Shown here piece after piece: positions 42,504 through 50,969 of a stretch of 64,000 bases of DNA. Source of the stretch: DASPWW01 sp963803425. GTDB lineage: Bacteria; Actinomycetota; Thermoleophilia; Solirubrobacterales; 70-9. The position numbers and the translations under genes are program-made. The notes under the pieces were generated by a model, which made no database searches, had not been told where the DNA came from, and saw nothing but the letters and a program-made list of their open reading frames with translations. Each line of letters opens with the position of its first letter. Position 1 is the stretch's first letter. The stretch is from the NCBI GenBank assembly GCA_963803425.1, contig CAWDMA010000001.1, forward strand, positions 1,364,001-1,428,000, written 5' to 3'.

Positions 42504-43160
42504 CTAGGAGCCCGGCTGCTGCGTCTGCTCGGAGGCGCTGCCGAGCGCCGCGCCGCCGCCGCCCGAGGCGAGCGCGGGCTGCTCGACCGACTCGTCGTAG
42601 GAGAACGGCGGCCACTCCTCGGTGAGCAGCAGGAAGTATGCGGCGGCGCGCGTCGTGTACACGAGCGCGGCGCGGAAGGCGCTGAACATGCCCTCGGGGA
42701 ACTTGCCGGTGAACAGGATCGCGAACCACGCGACGATCGCGATCACGAACGCGATCAGGCCCTGGACGATCGCGAGCAGGTAGACCGGGATCCCGATGAT
42801 CAGCCGGAACAGCACCTTCATCCGGCTGTACTCCGCCAGCGCCGGCGCGGCGCCGATCCGGACCGGGTAGTTGTCGTCGGGGTCGCCGTGGAACGGCGGC
42901 CATTCGTCGGTGCCGAGCAGGTAGAACGCGTTCACCCGCGAGCTCATCCGCAGGTACTTGACGTTGAAGTCGTAGATGCCGTCCGGGTAGCGGCCCGTGA
43001 ACACGAGCACGAACCAGGCGAAGAATGTGACGACGTATGCGGCGATCCCCCAGATGTAGGCGACGATCTGCCACGGGATCGAGACGATGTAGCGGAGCAG
43101 GGTGGTGAGCCGGTTGCGGCCCTCGCCCTCGTAGTCGAGCGCGTACGCGATCGGATACAT
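42504..43160 (-). CDS. DUF4389 membrane protein, second copy
   Basis: 218 residues, same plan as the gene at 41273-41941: start MYPIAYALDYEGEGRNRLTTLLRYIVSIPWQIVAYIWGI (long similar stretch), and the internal duplication WFVLVFTGRYPDGIYDFNVKYLRMSSRVNAFYLL / WFAILFTGKFPEGMFSAFRAALVYTTRAAAYFLL, each shown here only as key residues of the repeat. GGAGGAAAC upstream is a good ribosome site. Function unknown. Confidence 0.82.
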   Translation of the reverse strand: MYPIAYALDYEGEGRNRLTTLLRYIVSIPWQIVAYIWGIAAYVVTFFAWFVLVFTGRYPDGIYDFNVKYLRMSSRVNAFYLLGTDEWPPFHGDPDDNYPVRIGAAPALAEYSRMKVLFRLIIGIPVYLLAIVQGLIAFVIAIVAWFAILFTGKFPEGMFSAFRAALVYTTRAAAYFLLLTEEWPPFSYDESVEQPALASGGGGAALGSASEQTQQPGS

Positions 43161-43242
43161 GTTTCCTCCTGTATGCGGTGCGGATTGCGGGCGAGGCGGG
43201 CGGCGCCCGCATCGCCAGGCTATAGGTCTCCGGGCGGCCGCG

Positions 43243-43248
43243 TAACCT
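43243..43248 (+). promoter_or_regulatory. Putative -10 (TAACCT) for the aminotransferase-serA pair
   Basis: TAACCT followed by 7 nt and ATG 43256; leaderless arrangement. Confidence 0.45.
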
Positions 43249-43255
43249 AGTCGGA

Positions 43256-44452
43256 ATGGCCCGCACCCCGGATGTATTTGCGAAGCAGTACCTGATGACC
43301 GCCGGGCCCACCCCGCTGCCGCCGCGGGTGAGCCAGGTGATGGCGGAGCCCGTTCTGTACCACCGCGCGCCCGCGTTCGTGGAGGTCTACGCGAGCGCCC
43401 TGCGCGGCCTCCGCGAGGTGTTCCAGACCGAGAACGAGGTGATGTGCTTCGCGGCTTCAGGGACGGGGGCGATGGACTCGGCGGTCGCCAATCTCGTCCG
43501 GCCCGGTGAGCGGGCGCTGGTCGCCTCAGCCGGGAAGTTCGGGGAGCGGTGGGGTGAGTTGTGCGACGCGTACGGCGCCGACACCGTCCGGCTCGAGTGC
43601 GAGTGGGGCGAGCGGATCGATCCGGAGCGGCTCGACCGGGTGCTCGCCGACGCGGGCGGGCCGGTGCGGGCAGTGTTCACGACCCAGTCGGAGACCTCCA
43701 CCGGCGTCGTCAACGACGTCCGCGGCCTCAGCGAGGTTGCCGCGGCTCGCGACACGATCCTGTGCGTCGACGCCGTCTCGGGTCTCGGCGCGGTCGACCT
43801 CCCCCAGGACGAGTGGGGCGTGGACGTGGTCGTCTCCGGGTCCCAGAAGTCGCTGATGTGCCCGCCCGGGCTCGGGTTCGTGTCAGCCACGGAGCGGGCG
43901 CTGTCGGCGGCCGCCTCGGCGCCGGGCGGCCGCTACTACCTCGACTGGGGGCGGACGGCGGCCGGCCAGCGGGAGGACCCCCCGAACAGCGCCTTCACCC
44001 CCGCGGTCACCCTGTTCCGGGCGCTGGACGTCGCGCTCGGCCTGATTTTCGACGAGGGTCTGGACGCCGTGTTCGCGCGTCACGCGCTGCTGGGTCGAGC
44101 CGCGCGCGCCGGGATCGAGACGCTCGGGCTGGAGCGCTTCGGGGACCCGGGCGAGGAGGCGAACGTGGTGACCGCGGCGCGACTCCCCGATGGGATCGAC
44201 GGAGCGAAGGTGCCGAAGCTGATGCGGGACTCGTTCGGCGTGACGGTGGCAGGGGGCCAGGGACGGCTGAAGGGCGAGATCGTGCGGATCGCGCACTGCG
44301 GCTACTACGGAGCGTTCGACGTCGTCGTCGCGCTCAGCGCGCTCGAGATGGCGCTCCGCGAGCTCGGCCTGGACGTCGAGCCGGGCTCCGCCGCCGGGGC
44401 CGCGCAGCGAGTGTTCACCGAGGCGGGCGTCGCGCCCTCACCGGTCGGGTAG
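43256..44452 (+). CDS. Class V aminotransferase (probable serine-pathway transaminase)
   Basis: 398 residues, PLP fold type I. PLP Lys in VVSGSQKSLMCPPGLGF (about residue 200); GPTPLPPRV near the start and ETSTGVVNDV are typical of serine-pyruvate/alanine-glyoxylate aminotransferases. It lies 3 bp before serA, and enzymes of this class often replace SerC as phosphoserine aminotransferase, so that role is the best guess. The C-terminal GGQGRLKGEIVRIAHCGYYG region is complete. Confidence 0.88.
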   Translation: MARTPDVFAKQYLMTAGPTPLPPRVSQVMAEPVLYHRAPAFVEVYASALRGLREVFQTENEVMCFAASGTGAMDSAVANLVRPGERALVASAGKFGERWGELCDAYGADTVRLECEWGERIDPERLDRVLADAGGPVRAVFTTQSETSTGVVNDVRGLSEVAAARDTILCVDAVSGLGAVDLPQDEWGVDVVVSGSQKSLMCPPGLGFVSATERALSAAASAPGGRYYLDWGRTAAGQREDPPNSAFTPAVTLFRALDVALGLIFDEGLDAVFARHALLGRAARAGIETLGLERFGDPGEEANVVTAARLPDGIDGAKVPKLMRDSFGVTVAGGQGRLKGEIVRIAHCGYYGAFDVVVALSALEMALRELGLDVEPGSAAGAAQRVFTEAGVAPSPVG

Positions 44453-44455
44453 TAA

Positions 44456-46102
44456 ATGGAGCGCACCGCGGTCCGCACCGGGGGAGATGGAGCCGCGCCG
44501 GCGGAGCTCGGAGCGCCCGTGCAGCGTGTGCTCGTCAAGGAGCCGATCGCCGAGTCGGGGGTGGAGCTGCTCCAACGGGAGTTCGAGGTCGAGCTCGGCA
44601 CGGAGATGTCGGACGAGGAGCTCGCGGGCCGGATCGGTGAGTTCGACGCGATCCTGATCCGCTCCGGGACCCGGATCACCGCCGACCTGATCGACCGCGC
44701 CGACCGTCTCAGAGTGATCGGGCGCGCCGGCACGGGCGTCGACAACGTCGACGTCGCCGCCGCGACCAAGCGCGGGATCGTCGTCGCGAACGCGCCCGAG
44801 TCGAACTCGGTCGCGGCCGCCGAGCACACCCTGGCGCTGGCGCTGGCGCTGTGCCGGAACATCCCCCGTGCCCACGCTTCGCTCGCCCAGGGGCGGTGGG
44901 AGCGATCGAGGTTCAAGGGCAACGAGCTGTACGGGAAGACCCTCGGCGTGATCGGTCTCGGCCGGATCGGGCAGTTGGTCGCGCAGCGGGCGCTCGCCTT
45001 CGGGATGCAGGTGGTCGCGTTCGACAAGTTCGTGTCGGCCGAGCGGTGTCGCGAGCTCGGCCTGGAGAGCGTCGAGACGAGTGAGGGGCTGTACGAGCGC
45101 GCCGACCTGATCACGATCCATCTCCCGAAGACACCCGACACCGTGAACTGGATCGACGCCGAGGCGATCGCGAAGATGAAGCCCGGGGTGCGGATCGTGA
45201 ATGCCGCCCGCGGCGAGCTCGTCGACCTCGACGCGCTGCTCGCCGGGCTGGAGTCCGGGCGGGTGGCGGGCGCCGCGCTCGACGTCTTCCCCGAGGAGCC
45301 GATGGGCCACCATTCGCTGTTCGACCGCCCCGACGTCGTCGTCACCCCGCACCTCGGCGCGTCCACCGAGGAGGCGCAGGATCGCGCCGGCACGAGCACC
45401 GCGGAGCAGGTCCGCGCTGCGCTGAGCGGGGGCGTCGTCACGAACGCGGTCAACATCCAGGCGGTCCGGCCGGAGGCGATGGAGGCGCTCGCCCCGTTCG
45501 TGCCGCTGTGCCAGATGCTCGGTGCGCTCGCCCAGGGGCTCGGGGCCGGCTCGATCGACGTCGTCCGGGTCGAGTTTCGGGGCCGGCTCGCCGAGCACGA
45601 CACCCGTCTGCTCGGGATCGCGGTGCTGGTCGGGATCCTCTCGGGGCACACCGAGGAGCAGGTCAACCTCGTCAACGCTCCGGCGCTGGCCGCGGACCGG
45701 GGCATCGACTTGGTCGAGGTGAAGGAGACGGCTTCCGACGAGTTCACCGACCTCGTCACCGTGCGCATCGAGTCCGGCCCCGGCGCGGTCGAGGTCGCGG
45801 GCACCGCGGTCGGGCCCCGCAACGTCCCGCATCTGGTCGGGGTGTGGGGAGAGAGCTTCTACATGCCGCTCGAGGAGCACCTGGCGATCTTCAGGTATCG
45901 CGACCAGCCCGGGATGATCGGGAATGTGGGGACCGCGTTCGGGCGCCACGGGGTCAACATCGTCTCCGCTGCCGTCGGGCGGGAGGCGGATCCCGACCAC
46001 GCGGTGATGGCGCTCACCACGGACGCCAAGGTCCCCGACGAGGTGGTCGAGGAGATCGTCGCGATGGCGGACTTCGAAGTGGGCCGCGCCGTAGATATGT
46101 AG
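44456..46102 (+). CDS. serA: D-3-phosphoglycerate dehydrogenase (long form)
   Basis: First enzyme of serine synthesis. 548 residues, the long actinobacterial type: substrate/NAD domains (IGRAGTGVDNVDVAAATKRGI, GKTLGVIGLGRIGQLVA, NAARGELVDLDAL, PHLGASTEEAQ), then an intervening ASB domain (about 335-470) and a C-terminal ACT domain (HLAIFRYRDQPGMIGNVGTAFG). The ASB and ACT parts allow serine feedback in relatives. The first 21 residues are poorly conserved; GTG 44519 is an alternative start. Confidence 0.95.
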   Translation: MERTAVRTGGDGAAPAELGAPVQRVLVKEPIAESGVELLQREFEVELGTEMSDEELAGRIGEFDAILIRSGTRITADLIDRADRLRVIGRAGTGVDNVDVAAATKRGIVVANAPESNSVAAAEHTLALALALCRNIPRAHASLAQGRWERSRFKGNELYGKTLGVIGLGRIGQLVAQRALAFGMQVVAFDKFVSAERCRELGLESVETSEGLYERADLITIHLPKTPDTVNWIDAEAIAKMKPGVRIVNAARGELVDLDALLAGLESGRVAGAALDVFPEEPMGHHSLFDRPDVVVTPHLGASTEEAQDRAGTSTAEQVRAALSGGVVTNAVNIQAVRPEAMEALAPFVPLCQMLGALAQGLGAGSIDVVRVEFRGRLAEHDTRLLGIAVLVGILSGHTEEQVNLVNAPALAADRGIDLVEVKETASDEFTDLVTVRIESGPGAVEVAGTAVGPRNVPHLVGVWGESFYMPLEEHLAIFRYRDQPGMIGNVGTAFGRHGVNIVSAAVGREADPDHAVMALTTDAKVPDEVVEEIVAMADFEVGRAVDM

Positions 46103-46111
46103 TTTGCAGGC

Positions 46112-47143
46112 GTGCGCGCCGTCGTGATCACGAGGCACGGGGGGCCGGAGGTGCTGCAGGTCGAGGACCGCCCCGACCCGCCGGTGGGGCCCGGTCAGGT
46201 GCGGGTCGCGGTTCGCGCAGCGGGGATCAACTTCGCCGACCTGATGGCGCGCTCCGGGATGTACCCCGACGCTCCGTCGCCGCCGTGCGTCGTCGGGTAC
46301 GAGGTGGCAGGCGACGTCGAGGCGGTCGGCGACCGAGTCGAGGGCGTCTCGGTGGGCGACCGCGTCCTCGCACCGACCAGGTTCGGCGGTTACGCGGAGC
46401 TCGTCACCGTGCCCGCGACGGATGCGTTCCCGCTGGCCGAGGGGACCTCCTACGAGCAGGGGGCTGCTTTTCCGGTCAACTACGGCACGGCCTACGCGGG
46501 CCTCGTGGTGATGGGCGGGGTCGCCGAGGGCGACCGCGTCCTGATCCACGCAGCGGCCGGCGGGGTCGGCACCGCGGCGACGCAGATCGCAAAGGCGCGG
46601 CACGCGGAGGTATTCGGGACCGCATCGGCGGCCAAGCACGAGGCGATCCGAGCCCAGGGAGTCGACCATCCGATCGACTACCGCACCCAGGACTTCGCTG
46701 CGGAGGTGTCGCGGATCACCGGCGGCGAAGGCGTCGACGTGATCATGGATGCGCTCGGGCCGGCGAGCTTTCGCAAGGACTACCGGCTCCTGCGCCCGGG
46801 CGGCCGCCTGATCATGTTCGGCCTCGCCGACGTCCAGACCGGTCCCGGCCGGGACATCCCGGCGCTGGCCCGAAACCTGCTGCGGATGCCGACGGCGACG
46901 CTCCCGTGGTGGAAGAGCCTCGGGTTGATGAACGAGAACAAAGGGGTGTTCGGCCTCAACATGCTGCACTGGTGGGACCAGGAGGGTGATCTGAACCGGG
47001 TCGTGGAGCCGCTTCGCGCCGCCCTCGACGCCGGCGAGCTCAACCCGGTCGTCGCCGAGTCCTTCCCGTTCGAGCGCGCCGGCGAGGCGCACGAGTTCAT
47101 CCAGCAGCGCAAGAACGTCGGAAAGGTCGTCCTGACTCCATGA
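46112..47143 (+). CDS. NADPH:quinone oxidoreductase, MDR/zinc-free type
   Basis: 343 residues. Medium-chain reductase with GroES-like domain (PPVGPGQVRVAVRAAGINFADLMARSG) and Rossmann domain (HAAAGGVGTAATQIAKARHAEVFGTA). Structural and catalytic zinc ligands are absent, as in the quinone oxidoreductase/synaptic vesicle VAT1-like group. It follows serA by 9 bp. The GTG start (46112) follows a TAGTTT by 6 nt, which contains the serA stop, so both read-through and its own promoter are possible. Confidence 0.88.
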   Translation: MRAVVITRHGGPEVLQVEDRPDPPVGPGQVRVAVRAAGINFADLMARSGMYPDAPSPPCVVGYEVAGDVEAVGDRVEGVSVGDRVLAPTRFGGYAELVTVPATDAFPLAEGTSYEQGAAFPVNYGTAYAGLVVMGGVAEGDRVLIHAAAGGVGTAATQIAKARHAEVFGTASAAKHEAIRAQGVDHPIDYRTQDFAAEVSRITGGEGVDVIMDALGPASFRKDYRLLRPGGRLIMFGLADVQTGPGRDIPALARNLLRMPTATLPWWKSLGLMNENKGVFGLNMLHWWDQEGDLNRVVEPLRAALDAGELNPVVAESFPFERAGEAHEFIQQRKNVGKVVLTP

Positions 47144-47171
47144 GGCGGGCGGCGGTCAATTTGCCGCAGAC

Positions 47172-47209
47172 CCGGCCGCGCCCGGACGCGCAGCGGAGGA
47201 CGCGGCCGG
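47172..47209 (-). repeat. Dispersed stem-loop repeat, copy 4 (before a membrane gene)
   Basis: Core on the minus strand (GGACGCGCAGCGGAGGA on plus, 47184-47200). Arms CCGGCCGCG (47172-47180) and CGCGGCCGG (47201-47209) are perfectly complementary. It ends 1 nt before ATG 47211, and its GGAGGA (47195-47200) is the only Shine-Dalgarno-like sequence of that gene. Confidence 0.75.
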
Positions 47210-47210
47210 A

Positions 47211-47978
47211 ATGATGTGGGCGTTGCTCGCGGGAAGCATCGGCAGCGTGTACGACCGCGCGATCGTCGGCACCGGGCGCGAGCCGGAGCTGCTCGCGCTC
47301 GTCGCCTTCCTGGTCACGTTCGGGTTCATCCGGACCAGCGCGCACATGATCCGCGCGCAGGTGAGCTGGTGGCCCGGGAACGTGCAGGTGGGGGGGACCC
47401 ACATCCACCATCTCGTGTGGGGGATCTGCCTGATGATGATCACGGGCTACATCGGCGTCACGATCGCGCCGGCCTCACCGTGGCACGAGATCCTCGCGAT
47501 CCTGTTCGGAGTCGGGATGGGGCTGGCGCTGGACGAGTTCGCGCTGTGGCTCGATCTCAAGGACGTGTACTGGGAGAGCCAGGGGCGCGCCTCGATCGAC
47601 GCCGTGATCGTCGCCGCCGGGATCGGCGGGATCCTGCTGATCGGCTTCCGCGGCTGGATCGACGTCGCCGAGGGCGTCGAGCGCGACGTCTTCCGGCTCA
47701 CCGGGCTCCTCGGGTTCATCACGTACGCCTGCGTGATCGTCAACTTCGCGAAGGAGAAGTTCATGGTCGGGGTCGTGGGGCTGGTGCTCCCGTTCGTCGC
47801 GTGGATCGGCGCCCTTCGCCTCGGCCGCCCGCACTCCGTCTGGGCGCACTTCTTCTATGCCGACGAGAAGAAGGCGAGGGCACAGGCGAGGTTCGCCCGG
47901 ATGGATCGTCCGGTCGCGAAGGCGTGGGCGAAGCTGCGCGGTCGTGACGCTCAGTCGGCGGAGGCGGAATCGGGCTGA
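47211..47978 (+). CDS. Multi-pass membrane protein, unknown
   Basis: 255 residues with six or so hydrophobic helices. A conserved-looking GGTHIHHLVWGICLMM (His-rich) and FGVGMGLALDEFALWLDLKDVYW suggest an enzyme-like or metal-linked membrane core, but I cannot name the family. The soluble tail (about 205-255) is Lys/Ala/Arg-rich. Start at ATG 47211 or 47214. The ribosome site lies inside the stem-loop repeat. Its 3' end overlaps the convergent AI-2E permease by 28 bp. Confidence 0.75.
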   Translation: MMWALLAGSIGSVYDRAIVGTGREPELLALVAFLVTFGFIRTSAHMIRAQVSWWPGNVQVGGTHIHHLVWGICLMMITGYIGVTIAPASPWHEILAILFGVGMGLALDEFALWLDLKDVYWESQGRASIDAVIVAAGIGGILLIGFRGWIDVAEGVERDVFRLTGLLGFITYACVIVNFAKEKFMVGVVGLVLPFVAWIGALRLGRPHSVWAHFFYADEKKARAQARFARMDRPVAKAWAKLRGRDAQSAEAESG

Positions 47979-49069
47979 GGCTCCGTCCCCGCCGGCGCCG
48001 CGTGCTCGCGCTGGTAGCGGACCGCCTCGTCGATCAGGACGCCGATCGAGGCCGCGATCGGGATCGCGAGCAGCGCACCGAGCACGCCGAGCAGCTCGGC
48101 GCCGATCAGGATCGCGATGATCCCGACCACCGGGTGGACCTGGACCGCGTTCTTGTACATCAGCGGCTGGATCACGCGGTCCTGGACCTGCTGGTAGACG
48201 AGGAACAGGACGGCCCAGATGATCAGGGTGGTGGGGAAGTCGTGGAAGGCGGCGACGATCGCGACGAGCAGGCCGCCCATCGTCAGCCCGATCAGCGGGA
48301 CCAGGTCGAGGAAGGCGACCAGGACGCCGAGCGGGACCGCGAACGGGATCCCGAGCAGCTCCGCGGCCAGCCACGTGAGCACACCCGCGGCGACCGCGAG
48401 CGTCAGGTTGACCGTCATGTAGCCCTTCACGATCGCGTAGATCCGATCGCCGATCCGTCGCGCCCGGTCGCGATTCGATTCGGTCATCGCGCCCGTGAGC
48501 CGCTCGAACTGGCGGTCCCCGTCGACCAGCAGGAAGAACGCGATCACGAGCACTGTGATCGCGGCGAGGATGTTGTTCAGGACCGAGACGGTGACGCTCT
48601 TCGCCTCTCCGGCGGCGCCGCCGAGCCGGTCGGGCAGGCCCTCGGCCGCTGACCTCAGCTTCGCGATGATGTCGAACTTCTGGTTCAGCTCCCGGAACTG
48701 CTCGTTGTCATGCGCCCATTGCTGGAAGTCCTGGACGTACCTCGGCAGCTTCGGAGCGAGCGCCGCCACCTCGTTCACGATCGGCCGGATCACGTTCAGG
48801 ACGAGGAACACGAAGGCGGCGAGGAACACGACGTACACGACCAGGATCGCCGCCCACCGGGGCAGGCTGCGGCCGCGGATCTCGACCCGCTGCACGAACC
48901 CCACAGCGGGGGCGAGCGCCAGCGCCAGGAACACGGACGCAAGCGCCCACTTCAGGGTGGTCCGGATCTCGAGCGCGATCAGGCCGAGCAGGACCGCGGA
49001 GGCGACCACGACCAGCGCGATCACGGTCACCTTCACCACTGCCCAGCCCTGTATCCGGTCGGCTTCCAT
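47951..49069 (-). CDS. AI-2E family transporter (PerM-like)
   Basis: 372 residues with about eight helices in the usual PerM layout: two N-terminal helices, a third (WAAILVVYVVFLAAFVFLVLNVI), a large soluble helical domain (about 110-200), then the C-terminal core with LGIPFAVPLGVLVAFLDLVPLIGLTMGG and VHPVVGIIAILIGAELLGVLGALLAIPIAA, shown here as key segments. Exported solute unknown; some members are Na+/H+ antiporters or AI-2 exporters. ATG 49069 chosen over longer forms that would overlap the leuA leader region. Confidence 0.87.
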   Translation of the reverse strand: MEADRIQGWAVVKVTVIALVVVASAVLLGLIALEIRTTLKWALASVFLALALAPAVGFVQRVEIRGRSLPRWAAILVVYVVFLAAFVFLVLNVIRPIVNEVAALAPKLPRYVQDFQQWAHDNEQFRELNQKFDIIAKLRSAAEGLPDRLGGAAGEAKSVTVSVLNNILAAITVLVIAFFLLVDGDRQFERLTGAMTESNRDRARRIGDRIYAIVKGYMTVNLTLAVAAGVLTWLAAELLGIPFAVPLGVLVAFLDLVPLIGLTMGGLLVAIVAAFHDFPTTLIIWAVLFLVYQQVQDRVIQPLMYKNAVQVHPVVGIIAILIGAELLGVLGALLAIPIAASIGVLIDEAVRYQREHAAPAGTEPQPDSASAD

Positions 49070-49168
49070 CGGCTCTTCTCGGCCCTGGTTCGCCGCCCGC
49101 GCCGCCGTCCCTGCAGGTGGCGCCCCCTGCCGCCAGCCCTCGGCCCTGGGGCGGTGATACGGATTCGC

Positions 49169-49174
49169 TACATT
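49169..49174 (+). promoter_or_regulatory. Putative -10 (TACATT) of the leuA leader transcript
   Basis: TACATT ends 11 nt before the leader peptide ATG at 49186. No clear -35 was seen. Confidence 0.4.
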
Positions 49175-49185
49175 CCAACCAGACG

Positions 49186-49245
49186 ATGATCCGTCGCCCC
49201 GACACCCTGGCGCTCCTCCTTCTCCTCCCCCTCCGGGGGGAGTAA
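49186..49245 (+). CDS. leuA leader peptide, leucine-rich
   Basis: ATG-to-TAA frame of 19 residues, MIRRPDTLALLLLLPLRGE, with seven leucines; codons 10-14 are five consecutive Leu codons (49213-49227). It lies 70 nt before leuA on the same strand. Leucine runs in a short leader directly upstream of a leucine-synthesis gene are the classic sign of attenuation. The RNA of the Leu codons is complementary to the leuA ribosome site (see the next entry). No strong Shine-Dalgarno precedes the ATG, so it may be read from a leaderless or short-leader transcript. Confidence 0.72.
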   Translation: MIRRPDTLALLLLLPLRGE

Positions 49246-49306
49246 GCGCTGGGCGGCGCGACAGCCGCGAGATCACAAGGTCATCGGATTCGCAACGAGA
49301 AGGAGG
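49215..49306 (+). promoter_or_regulatory. leuA attenuator: Leu-codon RNA pairs with the leuA Shine-Dalgarno
   Basis: CCTCCTTCTC (49215-49224, inside the Leu codons) is perfectly complementary to GAGAAGGAGG (49297-49306), the leuA ribosome site. Directly after it, CTCCCCC (49225-49231) and GGGGGAG (49236-49242) form a 7-bp hairpin ending at the leader stop. A ribosome stalled on Leu codons would cover 49215-49224 and free the leuA site; otherwise the site is paired. The mechanism is inferred from complementarity. Confidence 0.6.
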
Positions 49307-49315
49307 TAGGCACCC

Positions 49316-50944
49316 ATGAGCGGGCCCACGAATCAGGCGGGAAGCTCACAACAGAGCTCCCCCGTCGCAGAGCAGGACCGCGTCCAGATCTTCGACACGA
49401 CGCTGCGTGACGGCGAGCAGTCCCCCGGGATCTCGCTGAACGCCCACGAGAAGGTCGAGATCGCGCAGCAGCTCGCGCGGCTCCGCGTTGACGTGATCGA
49501 GGCCGGCTTCCCGATCACCTCACCCGGCGACTTCGACGCGGTCCAGCAGATCTCGCGCAGGGTCGAGGGGCCGGTGATCTGCGGGCTCGCCCGCACCCAC
49601 AAGGGGGACATCGACGCCGCCTGGGGGGCGATCAAGGACGCAGCTCGGCCCCGGATCCACACCTTCGTGTCGACGTCTGACATCCACATCGAGCACCAGC
49701 TGCAGAGCACCCGCGAGGACGTCAAGGGGCAGGCGCGGGCAGCTGTCGCGCTGGCGCGCTCTTACACGGACGACGTCGAGTTCTCGCCGATGGACGCGAC
49801 CCGCGCCGACATCGAGTTCACGGCCGAGGTGTGTGCGCTCGCGGTTGAGGAGGGGGCGCAGGTGATCAACATCCCGGACACGGTCGGGTACACGACCCCC
49901 GAGGAGTACGCGCGATACCTCGAGCAGCTGTGCCGGCTGGCGCCGGCGCTCAGTCAGATCCGGCTCTCCGTCCACTGTCACGACGACCTCGGCCTCGCGG
50001 TCGCGAACTCGTACGCCGGCGTCCGCGCCGGCGCCCGCCAGGTCGAGTGCGCCGTGAACGGGATCGGCGAGCGGGCCGGTAACTGCTCGCTGGAGGAGAT
50101 CGTGGTGCTGCTCCGCACCCGGCGCGACGAGCACGGGCTCGACACCGGAATCGAGACGCGCGAGATCTCCCGGACGAGCCGGATGGTGTCCCGTTTCACC
50201 GGGTACCCGGTGCAGCCGAACAAGGCCGTGGTGGGGCGGAACGCGTTCGCGCACGAGTCCGGGATCCATCAGGACGGCGTGCTCAAGGAGCGGACCACGT
50301 TCGAGTGGATCCCCGCGGCTGATGTGGGCGCCGAGCCGGAGCAGATCGTGCTCGGCAAGCACTCCGGTCGCCACGCCCTGCGCGACGCGCTCCAGGAGCT
50401 CGGCTTCCAGGTGGAGGGCGAGGCGCTGAACCACGCCTTCAAGCGGTTCAAGGAGATCGCCGACAAGAAGAAGAACGTCACCGCGCTCGATCTGGAGGCG
50501 ATCGTCTCCGACGAGATGCGCGAGCGCGCCGAGCGCTACAACCTGGAGTGGTTCGATGTCGAGGCCTCGTCCCGGCGCCAGCCGCACGCGCGGGTCGCGG
50601 TGAAGCTCCCGTCGGGCGAGCTGGTCGAGGGCGAGGCTTCCGGGGACGGCCCGGTCGACTCGATCTTCGGGGCGATCCAGAAGGCCACCGGGGTCGAGTG
50701 CGAGCTGCGCCAGTACACGGTCTCGGCGGTCACCGAGGGCGGTGACGCGCTCGGCGAGGTGACGGTGATGCTGAGGGCCGCGGGCAGGCTGGCAAGCGGC
50801 CAGGGCGTCTCCACCGACATCCTCGAGGCGTCCGCGCGCGCCTACGTGCGGGCGCTCTCGAACGCGCTCGAGGGGGCCGCGATCCGTGAGGCGGAGTCGG
50901 CCACCGCGGACGCGGCGTCCGAGCCGGCCACACCGGGGCCGTAG
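49316..50944 (+). CDS. leuA: 2-isopropylmalate synthase
   Basis: Commits 2-oxoisovalerate to leucine. 542 residues. FDTTLRDGEQSPGISLNAHEK is split by the family pattern DTTLRDGEQ; metal ligands in SVHCHDDLGLAVANS; NAFAHESGIHQDGVLK; and a complete C-terminal LeuA regulatory domain (about 400-520), where leucine feedback acts in relatives. ATG 49316 follows GAGAAGGAGG at 9 nt, a very strong site that the leader RNA can mask. The first 20 residues are Ser/Gln-rich and not conserved. Confidence 0.96.
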   Translation: MSGPTNQAGSSQQSSPVAEQDRVQIFDTTLRDGEQSPGISLNAHEKVEIAQQLARLRVDVIEAGFPITSPGDFDAVQQISRRVEGPVICGLARTHKGDIDAAWGAIKDAARPRIHTFVSTSDIHIEHQLQSTREDVKGQARAAVALARSYTDDVEFSPMDATRADIEFTAEVCALAVEEGAQVINIPDTVGYTTPEEYARYLEQLCRLAPALSQIRLSVHCHDDLGLAVANSYAGVRAGARQVECAVNGIGERAGNCSLEEIVVLLRTRRDEHGLDTGIETREISRTSRMVSRFTGYPVQPNKAVVGRNAFAHESGIHQDGVLKERTTFEWIPAADVGAEPEQIVLGKHSGRHALRDALQELGFQVEGEALNHAFKRFKEIADKKKNVTALDLEAIVSDEMRERAERYNLEWFDVEASSRRQPHARVAVKLPSGELVEGEASGDGPVDSIFGAIQKATGVECELRQYTVSAVTEGGDALGEVTVMLRAAGRLASGQGVSTDILEASARAYVRALSNALEGAAIREAESATADAASEPATPGP

Positions 50945-50956
50945 GCACGATCCACA

Positions 50957-50962
50957 TATAGT
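50957..50962 (+). promoter_or_regulatory. Putative -10 (TATAGT) for the SDR gene
   Basis: TATAGT followed by 7 nt and GTG 50970; this spacing decides between GTG 50961 and GTG 50970. Confidence 0.45.
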
Positions 50963-50969
50963 GCGCGCT

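Noticed and set aside
44438..47092. Long open frame antisense to serA and the oxidoreductase
   Set aside because: Same reason; the plus-strand genes carry clear family motifs throughout.
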